Origin: Mugil cephalus
Taxonomy: Eukaryota; Chordata; Actinopteri; Mugiliformes; Mugilidae
Assembly: GCF_022458985.1 (NCBI RefSeq)
Contig: NC_061776.1
Location: 1,170,719-1,234,718, forward strand
DNA: 64,000 bases
Reading direction: 5' to 3'
In this document: one piece after another, positions 11,201-20,497 of the stretch
Layout of the letters: each line of letters begins with the position of its first letter
How positions within the stretch are numbered: position 1 is the stretch's first letter
Made by a program: the position numbers and the translations under genes
Notes under the pieces: generated by a model
Databases searched by the model: none
What the model was told of the DNA's origin: nothing
The model's input: the letters and a program-made list of their open reading frames with translations, nothing else

Positions 11201-14200
11201 ATGAGTGGACGAAGGAGGACTGTCTCGTGTTGCTGGAGAGGATCCGTTGCCTGTTGCCTGAAGCCGACGCCATGAAGTATAAAACCACCGAGTCTCACTT
11301 CGACTGGGACAAAGTTTGTTTCGGGAGCTTTACCGGAGACATGTGTCGGCAGAAGTGGCAGAAAGTGTCTTCAGAGGTAAGAGTCCTGGTAACCACGGTG
11401 ACCCACAGTGACCCACGGGCCGTTTCCTTGGTAACCACGGTGACCCTCGGGCCACGGGCCGTTTCCTTGGTAACGGGAGGACTTGATGTTTCAGGTGAGG
11501 AAGTACCGGACAATGACGGAGTTGATCGTAGACGCTATTGAGTTCGTCAAGAACCCGTACAAGGGCAAGAAGCTGAAGGTGAGACACGGACATGTCCCGG
11601 GTCCCCTGTCCCCTGTCCCCTGTCCTCTAACCTCTGTCCTCTGTCCCAGACCCACCCAGATTTCCCTAAGAAGCCTCTGACTCCGTACTTTCGCTTCTTC
11701 ATGGAGAAAAGAGCCAAATACGCTAAAATCCACCCAGAGATGAGCAACCTGGACCTGACCAAGATCCTGTCCAAGAAGTACAAGGAGCTCCCTGACAAGA
11801 AGAAGGTGAGACCCAGGACCAGGACCAGGACCTGGACCAGGACCTGGACCAGGACCTGGACCAGGACCAGGACCTGGACCAGGACCTGGACCAGGACCAG
11901 ACCTTGAACCCGTCCTGAACCAGAGTTTCATCCTGCTTGTTTTCTTTCTTCTGCAGCAAAAGTACATCACAGAGTTCCAGAGAGAGAAAGAAGAGTTTGA
12001 GAAAAACATGACTCGATTCAAGTGAGTTCACACTGGAGCTACGTCCTGTTAGCCGTTAGCATGAAGCTACGTCCTGTTAGCTGTTAGCATGAAGCTATGT
12101 CCTGTTAGCCGTTAGCATGAAGCTACGTCCTGTTAACTGTTAACATGAAGCCTACGTCCTGTTAGCTGTTAGCATGAAGCTATGTCCTGTTAACTGTTAG
12201 CATGAAGCTTACGTCCTGTTAGCCGTTAGCATGAAGCTACGTCCTGTTAGCTGTTAGCATGAAGCTATGTCCTGTTAGCCGTTAGCATGAAGCTACGTCC
12301 TGTTAACTGTTAACATGAAGCCTACGTCCTGTTAGCTGTTAGCATGAAGCTATGTCCTGTTAACTGTTAGCATGAAGCTACGTCCTGTTAGCTGTAATCG
12401 CGGAGCTATGTCCTGTTAGCTGTTAGCATGAAGCTACGTCCTGTTAGCTGTTAGCGCGGAGCTATGTGCTGTTAGCATGAAGATTACGTCCTGGTAGCTG
12501 TTAGCATGGAGCTATGTCCTGTTAGCTGTTAGCATGAAGCTACGTCCTGTTAGCTGTTAGCATGAAGATTACGTCCTGTTAGCTGTTAGCACGGAGCTAC
12601 GTCCTGTTAGCTGTTAGCATGGAGTTATGTCCTGTTAGCTGTTAGCATGAAGCTTACACTCTGTTAACTGTTAGCATGAAGCTTACGTCCTGTTAACTGT
12701 TAGCATGAAGCTTACGTCCTGTTAGCTGTTAGCATAAATCTTACATCTTGTCAACTGTTAGCATGTGGCTAATATCAGAGTCCTGTTAGATAGGGTAGTG
12801 CTTACTTCCTGTTAGCCTGGTGCTTACTTCCTGTTACCGTGGTGCTTACTTCCTGTTAGGGCGGAGCATCCAGAGCTGATGGAGGAGAGGAAGAAGTCGG
12901 ATCAACCAGAGAAACCAAAGACTCCTCAACAGCTGTGGTACAACCATGAGAAGAAGACCTACCTGAAGCTCCACCCAGAGGTACACAACTACCACACAAC
13001 TACTACACAACATCTGCATCTAGACCAGCCCTTCACTGTAGACCAGATCCAGATCTAGACCACATCTACCTGTGTCTCTGCTCCAGGTGAGCCAGAAGGA
13101 GCTGAAGGAGGCTCTGAGGAGACAATGGTCCCAGCTCTCCGACAAGAGGAGACTCAAGTGGATCAGCAAAGCCCTGGAGCTCCAGAAGGACTACGAGGTA
13201 CCGGACCATTCAGAACCAGAACTAGACTGAACCACATGAACCAGATCAGTCCATGTGGACTGACTCAAACCAGATGACCTGGACTCGGTCAGAGTCCAAA
13301 TCTGGCTCCACATTGGTCCAGATGTTGGTTCAGAGTCTGGTCCAGATGTTGTTTCAGGCTTTGGTCCAGGGTCTGGTCCAGAGTCTGGTCCAGAGTCTGG
13401 TCCAGGGTCTGGTCAGGATGTGATCTAGGGCCTGATGGCTGGACTCTGTTTTTCAGGACAGCATGAAAGCGTATCATGAGGCTCATCCAGATGTGAACTC
13501 AGAGGACCACGTCCGGTCTGTCCTCACCAAAGCCGAGAGACAACTGAAGGACAAGTTTGATGGACGGCCGACGAAACCTCCACCGTACGTCTCAATTACC
13601 TACGCTAACGATAGCATTATGCTAACATGCTACCAAACCTCCACCTTACATCTCAATTACCTACGCTAATGATAGCATTATGCTAACATGCTACCAAACC
13701 TCCACCGTACATCTCAATTACCTACGCTAACGATAGCATTATGCTAACATGCTACCAAATCTCCACTTTACATCTCAATTACCTATGCTAACGATAGCAT
13801 TCTACTGACGTGCTAACCTGGATTCACTTATTGAGATGGGTGTGTGAATACTTTGTATGTGTGTGTCTGTGCTGCCCCCTGGTGTCTGACCTGTGATGTG
13901 TGTCTGTGCTGCCCCCTGGTGTCTGACTGTGATGTCTGTGCTGCCCCCTGGTGTGTGAGTGGTGTATTGTGATGTCTGTGCTGCCCCCTGGTGTCTGACC
14001 TGTGATGTCTGTGCTGCCCCCTGGTGTCTGACCTGTGATGCGTGTCTGTGCTGCCCCCTGGTGTCTGACTGTGATGTCTGTGCTGCCCCCTGGTGTGTGA
14101 CCTGTGATGTGATGTCTGTGCTGCCCCCTGGTGTGTGACCTGTGATGTGATGTCTGTGCTGCCCCCTGGTGTCTGACCTGGGATGTCTGTGCTGCCCCCT

Positions 14201-17200
14201 GGTGTCTGACCTGTGATGTGATGTCTGTGCTGCCCCCTGGTGTGTGAGTGGTGTATTGTGATGTCTGTGTTGCCCCCTGGTGTCTGACCTGGGATGTCTG
14301 TGCTGCCCCCTGGTGTCTGACCTGTGTGTCTGTGCTGCCCCCTGGTGTGTGACCTGTGATGTGATGTCTGTGCTGCCCCCTGGTGTCTGACCTGTGTGTC
14401 TGTGCTGCCCCCTGGTGTGTGAGTGGTGTATTGTGACTGTGTGTCTGTGCTGCCCCCTGGTGTCTGACCTGTGTGTCTGTGCTGCCCCCTGGTGTGTGAG
14501 TGGTGTATTGTGACTGTGTGTCTGTGCTGCCCCCTGGTGTCTGACCTGTGTGTCTGTGCTGCCCCCTGGTGTCTGACCTGGGATGTCTGTGCTGCCCCCT
14601 GGTGTCTGACCTGGGATGTCTGTGCTGCCCCCTGGTGTCTGACCTGTGTGTCTGTGCTGCCCCCTGGTGTGTGAGTGGTGTATTGTGACTGTGATGTCTG
14701 TGCTGCCCCCTGGTTTCTGACCTGTGATGTCTGTGCTGCCCCCTGGTGTCTGACCTGTGTGTCTGTGCTGCCCCCTGGTGTGTGAGTGGTGTATTTTGAT
14801 GTCTGTGCTGCCCCTGGTGTGTTGAGTGGTGTATTGTGACTGTGTGTCTGTGCTGCCCCGTGTCGACCTGTGAGTGTGTCTGTGCTGCCCCCTGGTGTTG
14901 ACCTGGATGTCTGTGTGCCCCTGTGTCTGACCCGGATTCTGTGCTCCTGTGTCTGACCTGTGATGTCTGTGCTGCCCTGGTGTCTGACCTGTGTGTCTGT
15001 GCTGCCCCCTGGTGTGTGACCTGTGATGTGATGTCTGTGCTGCCCCCTGGTGTCTGACCTGGGATGTCTGTGCTGCCCCCTGGTGTCTGACCTGGGATGT
15101 CTGTGCTGCCCCCTGGTGTCTGACCTGGGATGTCTGTGCTGCCCCCTGGTGTCTGACCTGGGATGTGTGTCCAGTAACGGATACTCCCTGTACTGCGCCG
15201 AGCTGATGGTCAACATGAAGGACGTCCCCAGCACAGAGAGGATGGTTCTCTGCAGCAAACAGTGGAAGATGATGACGCAGAAAGAGAAGGACATGTTTCA
15301 GAAACGCTGTGAGCAGGTCAGTATCAGGACTCACCTCAGGTTAAACCCACCTGTAAGTCTAGTTTATAGTCCTGCAGTATCCACATACCTAGTCTAACTC
15401 CACCCAAACACCAGGTGGTGCTGTGGCTTCTACTAGTCGGGTTCAGGTCGGTAAAGAGGAAACACAAAGTTCTTCATCGACTAAAATGTCTAAAACAAGG
15501 AACCTGAGGCAGGAAATACGCCTGAAGATCCAGATTCAGTGATTCAAACCGAGCTGGTGTCCAGTGTTCCAGCCTCACTGTGCTCGACTTTTAGACCCTG
15601 GCTTAAGGTCGCCGCCCCTCGTGGCCCAAAAAAACGCGTGATAAAGTTTGGTTTCTTCTGGTAAATTAAGTTAAGGTTAAGTTAAGTTGACTAAGTTAAG
15701 CTAAGTTCTATCATTGGGTAGAGACCCTGCGTGTTGAAGGACGAGCTAAATCACTACGTCTTGTGGGAATAGCTTCCAAAGCTAGTTAGCATTGCAGATC
15801 AGCGTTTCCATCCAGCATCAGGGATCATTTCTAAAAACGCTTTTTGAAAAGGCCTTTTAAACTTCAGCTTGCAACTTAAGGACAGAAAGTTAACAGGCTA
15901 ATGCTATGGAGGAGGCTAGCGGCTAATGCTAGCAGCTAGCTGAGAGGGAGGAGAGACCAGTGTGATGAGCAGCTAAGTGAACAGAGCTGTGAGCATTATA
16001 AGCTGAATAGAGTGTATCTGTATCTCAGGGAACCCGTGTGGATCATCTGGTGCTAACGTGGTGCTAAATGCTCTAGAACAGGAAATGGCATCTATTTAAT
16101 CAGAAATGTTTATTTCCTCCATACGTCCATGTGGCTGTGTTCTTCAGTCCCGCGGTGTAACCCAGACGGTTCTGGTTCTGCAGGAGGCTGATCCTCACAG
16201 CAAACGGACCTGGTCCATCTCGTTAGCGTGTTTTAATATTTAATAATATGTGGAACGTGTCTAAAGTCTGTGCCACTGGTATGAACTTAACAGCATGATG
16301 TAGAGTTTTAAGTCGTCTCTGGTCCAGATGACGTGAGCTCAGGTAACTAATAACCAACGACTAACGGCGGTTGTGTCTCCTCAGAGGAAGAAGCAGTACG
16401 ACGTGGACCTGCAGAGGTTCCTGGAGGTGAGTCCCGCCGGACTCCTCGTCCTCACGGCGCCTCACTCAAACAGAAACATGACGTAGCGCCTGTTTTTCCA
16501 GAGTCTTCCTGAGGAGGAACGAGACCGAGTCCTGACGGAGGAGAAACTGGGCGGGTCCAAAGTGGGCGTGGCCTCCAGTCCCCACAGAGCCAAGTCTCCA
16601 TCAGTGAAGGTCTGAGAGCGCGGAGAGGACGTCCTCCTTCATGTCTCTGTCCTGTCTGACAGCCTCCATGTTTGCTTGACTTCAGGAGCGTGGACGGGAG
16701 GCGGAGCCAGAGGTGTGGGCGGGAGCGGCGAAAGACAAGCGGGACGGAAAGAAGACGGCGAAGCTTCCAGAGACACCGAAGACGGCGGAGGAGATGTGGC
16801 AGCACAGCGTGATCGGAGACTACCTGGCTAAATACAGAGTGAGCTCCGTCTACACCACCGCTTTCATTTCACACCTCGCCACTACTTCCTGTTTAACTCG
16901 TCTCTGGTCACAGAGCGACCGCCGCAAGGCTCAGGTTGCCATGGAGGCGGCCTGGAAGTCCATGGAGAAGAAGGAGAAGATCCCCTGGATCAAGAAGGCG
17001 GCAGAGGACCAGAAACGCTATGAGGTGAAGTACAGACAGGCACACTAGCCCCGCCCACCCCGGTCTCCTCCCCCTATTAAATTTTGTTTAACTGGTCTGG
17101 TCATTTAGTCGTCACCTCTGACCTCCGTCCTGCAGAGGGAGCTGTTGGAGATGAGGACTCCTGCTGCAGGTCAGAGGAAGCCCAAGTTTGACGGCGAACC

Positions 17201-19751
17201 AAAGAAGCCTCCGGTGTGAGTGTGAATCAAATCAATAAGTCAGGACAAAGGGGGTCTTCCTGTCAGCCATCTTGTTTGAATAACCTTTATTGAAAGGCTG
17301 GCCTAGCATGCTACCATGCTCAGAGCCGAGCATTGTGGGTCTGTAGTCTCTAAGCCCCTCCCCCGGCTGCCTCCGTCCAATAGGAGCGGCTACCAGATGT
17401 TCTCCCAGGAGCTGCTGACCAACGGCGAGTTGAACCACTTCAGCCTGAAGGAGCGGATGGTTGAGATCGGGAAGCGTTGGCAGAAACTCAGCCAGAGCCA
17501 GAAGGACAAGTACAAGAAGCTGGTGGAGGAGCAGCAGGTGGAGTACAAGGCCGAGCTGGAGGCCTGGCTCAAGGTAACCACGGCGACCCCACGGCGACCC
17601 CGCGGCGTCACCACGGCGACCAGAGGCCTGGACAAACCCATGAATGAACCCGTTTCAGTCTGATCGGAGGAGTCCAGACCTCTGTGTCGCCCCCCGGTGG
17701 TTATAGGCAGTGATGTGATACCAGATAAATACAGTCGATACCGGTTCTGATAGTTTATAATTATTAAAGTGGAGGCATCATCAGTCTGAACGTTTTTTGA
17801 TTTGGTTTCATCAGTTAAAATCCGGTTTATAAGTCAATAGAAAATACTTTATTCCCTCATGTTGTTCTTCGTGTTCGTTCTTCTCTTTCTTCCTCAGTCT
17901 CTTTCTCCTCAGGACCGAGTCGTCTACAAAGAGTTCTCCTCCACGGTGAGTTCAGGCTCCAGCTAGCACAATGCTAAGCTAACAGGCTAACGCTGCCTTG
18001 TTTGTGAAACAGCTCGTTAACGTTTCCTGGTTGTTTCTGGAGCAGAAACGTCGCAGCTCGGCTAAAGTTCGTAGCGCTCCAGCGGCTAAAGTCCGTGTGA
18101 CGGCGAAGCCCAAGGCCAAGGCCGGAGGGTCCAGGGCGGCGCCACCTGGCGTCGGCGTCGGGAAGAGGCCGATGGCGTACCGGGCCAAGGTAACCACCGG
18201 GGGGCGGGGCCGGGAGGACCAGGGGGGCGGGGTCTCTGTGTCGACTCTCAGGCTAAATGTTGAGACGTCCCTCTGTCTCCGTGTCCTCCAGCAGGACATG
18301 TCCGACTCAGACGAGGAGAAGAGCGACTCATCGGACTCGGACGAAGACGACGAGACGTCAGGAAGCACAGACAGCGAAGACGAGGACGACGAGGTGATTC
18401 ACTCATTCACTCATTCACTCACCTGGAGAACATTCACTCACTCATTCACTCACCTGGAGAACATTCACTCATTCATTCACTCATTCACTCATTCACCTGG
18501 AGAACATTCACTCATTCATTCATTCACCTGGAGAACAATCACTCATTCATTCATTCACCTGGAGAACATTCACTCATTCATTCACTCATTCATTCACTCA
18601 TTCACCTGGAGAACATTCACTCATTCATTCATTCACCTGGAGAACAATCACTCATTCATTCACTCATTCACCTGGAGAACATTCACTCACTCATTCATTC
18701 ACCTGGAGAACATTCACTCATTCATTCACCTGGAGAACATTCACTCATTCATTCACTCACTCATTCACCTGGAGAACATTCACTCATTCATTCATTCACC
18801 TGGAGAACATTCACTCACTCATTCATTCACCTGGAGAACATTCACTCATTCATTCACTCATTCACCTGGAGAACATTCACTCATTCATTCACTCACTCAT
18901 TCACCTGGAGAACATTCACTCATTCATTCACTCACTCATTCACCTGGAGAACATTCACTCATTCATTCATTCACTTGGAGAACATTCACTCACTCATTCA
19001 CTCACTCATTCATTCACCTGGAGAACAATCACTCATTCATTCACTCATTCATTCACTCATTCACCTGGAGAACATTCACTCATTCATTCACTCATTCACC
19101 TGGAGAACATTCACTCATTCACTCACTCATTCACCTGGAGAACACTCATTCATTCATTCACCTGGAGAACATTCACTCATTCATTCACCTGGAGAACATT
19201 CACTCATTCATTCACTCACTCATTCACCTGGAGAACATTCACTCATTCATTCATTCACCTGGAGAACATTCACTCACTCATTCATTCACCTGGAGAACAA
19301 TCACTCATTCATTCACTCATTCACCTGGAGAACAATCACTCATTCATTCACTCATTCACCTGGAGAACATTCACTCATTCACTCACTCATTCACCTGGAG
19401 AACACTCATTCATTCATTCACCTGGAGAACAATCACTCATTCATTCACCTGGAGAACAATCACTCATTCACTCACTCATTCACTCACTCATTCATTCACC
19501 TGGAGAACATTCACTCATTCACTCACTCACTCATTCACCTGGAGAACACTCATTCATTCACTCACCTGGAGAACATTCACTCACTCACTCATTCACCTGG
19601 AGAACAATCACTCATTCACTCACTCATTCATTCACTCATTCACCTGATGTTCATTACTTCCTGTTTATTTTTTCAGAACGACGATGATGAAGACGAGGAC
19701 GATGAAGACCAGACGTCCTCCGAGGACTCCAGTGACTCGGACTCTGACTAG
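8250..19751 (+). CDS. ubtfl: UBF-like RNA polymerase I transcription factor (five HMG boxes)
   Basis: An HMG-box architectural factor that binds rDNA promoters and enhancers in the nucleolus. Coding exons: 8250-8310, 11201-11376, 11495-11578, 11650-11805, 11957-12021, 12860-12980, 13087-13197, 13457-13584, 15175-15316, 16385-16426, 16502-16609, 16686-16838, 16914-17024, 17136-17215, 17384-17573, 17898-17945, 18046-18189, 18292-18393, 19677-19751. All junctions are GT-AG and in phase, giving 698 aa. An N-terminal dimerisation region ([12 protein letters not shown]) is followed by HMG box 1 (about 107-182), box 2 (195-258), box 3 (291-361), box 5 (424-486), box 6 (505-576) and an acidic Asp/Glu/Ser tail (642-698). 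Mammalian box 4 is absent; exon 16502-16609 joins exon 16686 through a 76-base intron. The N terminus (NGSSSSVST...RIKTEP) differs from mammalian UBF and contains a SUMO-type IKTE. Linkage to tmub1 and fastk suggests the ubtfl paralog rather than ubtf; the family call is firm, the paralog less so. Confidence 0.9.
8345..11185. repeat. 18-bp minisatellite filling UBF-like intron 2
   Basis: About 155 units of gacgtgtctctggttgtt with variants (ccctggtatttgac, gagtccctgg). The array starts about 35 bases after the exon 2 donor and runs to within 20 bases of the exon 3 acceptor, so the polypyrimidine tract is made partly of repeat. Since 18 is a multiple of three, long open frames exist on both strands; none is a gene. 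Confidence 0.95.
11812..11906. repeat. ggacca/ggacct hexamer array, intron 5
   Basis: Short array of accagg/acctgg hexamers directly after the donor at 11806. It belongs to a CCTGGT-type motif that recurs in many introns of the window. Confidence 0.9.
12033..12857. repeat. About 28-bp minisatellite, intron 6
   Basis: Units contain ctacgtcctgttagctgtta and gcatgaag, with insertions and deletions of one to a few bases. The array fills intron 6 up to the acceptor at 12858-12859. It shares the gttagc core with the array at 3.0-5.0 kb. Confidence 0.93.
13315..13425. repeat. ggtccagagtct imperfect repeat, intron 8
   Basis: Twelve-base units (ggtccagagtct and variants) upstream of the exon beginning at 13457. 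Confidence 0.8.
13574..13817 (+). repeat. 61-bp tandem duplication that includes the exon 9 splice donor
   Basis: Four copies start at 13574, 13635, 13696 and 13757, exactly 61 bases apart. Each begins with the last coding bases of exon 9 (aaacctccacc). Copy 1 carries the functional donor gtacgt. Copies 2 and 4 have lost GT (ttacat) and copy 3 has gtacat. Confidence 0.95.
13860..15165. repeat. About 30-bp minisatellite of CTCF-like units, intron 9
   Basis: Units contain tgctgccccctggtgtctga followed by a variable cctgtgatgtctg spacer. I count roughly 32 copies with the intact ctgccccctggtg core. On the minus strand this reads caccagggggcag, close to the CTCF consensus. The array runs to within about 10 bases of the exon 10 acceptor. 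Units at 14815-14970 are degraded by small deletions. Confidence 0.95.
15317..16384 (+). other. Unique intron 10 of the UBF-like gene
   Basis: About 1 kb of mostly unique intronic sequence with several gctagc/gctaac words around 15770-15960. No exon or mobile element is recognised. Confidence 0.6.
18397..19646. repeat. cattcactcattcacctggagaa minisatellite, intron 18
   Basis: Compound array of cattcactcatt units punctuated by acctggagaacattcactc blocks. It begins four bases after the donor at 18394 and ends shortly before the acceptor at 19676, separating the two acidic-tail exons. Confidence 0.95.
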
Positions 19752-20026
19752 CTCTGCCCCTTATTAGAGGCCACGCCTCCTTATCTGCCAATCATCGAGA
19801 CAGGCCAATGAGAGGTGTTCTCTCTGGCCTCTCCCACCTACCTTGTGAAGGGGGCGGGGCCTGATGGAGTGTTTTGTTACCTGTGTGTTTCTGTTTTTTA
19901 TCGAGTGTTGGTTTTTATCCGACTCATGTTTCAGATGGGCGGAGTTATTTTGGGGTGGGGTTTGTACAGGGGCAGGGGTGGAGTCAGTGAGTAGAGGGGC
20001 GGAGCCTGCCTGAGAAAATGATAACA

Positions 20027-20032
20027 AATAAA
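20027..20032 (+). terminator. AATAAA polyadenylation signal of the UBF-like gene
   Basis: Canonical AATAAA 276 bases after the stop codon at 19749-19751, followed by T-rich and GT-rich sequence. Confidence 0.75.
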
Positions 20033-20497
20033 TGCACTTTTTCTCACTTTGTGTTGTTTGACTGATGACATCACACAGGGACAAAGGGGCGGAGTCTGTT
20101 CAGTTTCAGGTTTTATATTTGATTCATAGATTTTTAGAATATAAACAAACTTTCTTGTCAAACCTTCACCTGATACACAAATAAATAATCTGCCCCCCCC
20201 CCCCGGCTCTTGGCACACGAGTTACTATAGCAACCCCCTCCACTGCCAGATTACCCACCTGACCCACATGCATCTCCGTTACCATGGTTCCCAACCTCTA
20301 TAAAAAGCCCCCCCCAAACAAAAAACATGTTAGTTCTTCCACCAGCTGCTCAGTCCGGTCACAGCCAGTCTGTCCTGGGACGGTCCTTTAAGATGCTGCA
20401 CGGCCTGATGGGAGTCTGAGTCCATCCATCAGGTGACCTCTGACCCGAACGTGTGACACGGGCTAGGGGAGTCCAGGCAGTTCCTGCAGATACTGCT

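Noticed and set aside
8296-11288. Long open frames on both strands through the 18-bp array (Val/Ser/Asp-rich and Thr/Arg/Ser-rich)
   Set aside because: The unit length is a multiple of three, so all frames stay open. There is no family similarity, and the region is an intron between two well-supported UBF exons.
13802-15334. Minus-strand frames of about 500 codons rich in Gly-Gln-His-Arg
   Set aside because: Produced by the 30-bp array and crossing the antisense of UBF exon 10. No domain, and no coding-type substitution pattern.
16610-16685. Hidden HMG box 4 exon
   Set aside because: The intron is only 76 bases and has no open frame of the needed size.
18397-19647. Plus-strand frame continuing UBF exon 18 into His/Ser/Phe repeats
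   Set aside because: A clear donor at 18394 and acceptor at 19676 join two acidic-tail exons as in other UBFs. The repeat is intronic.
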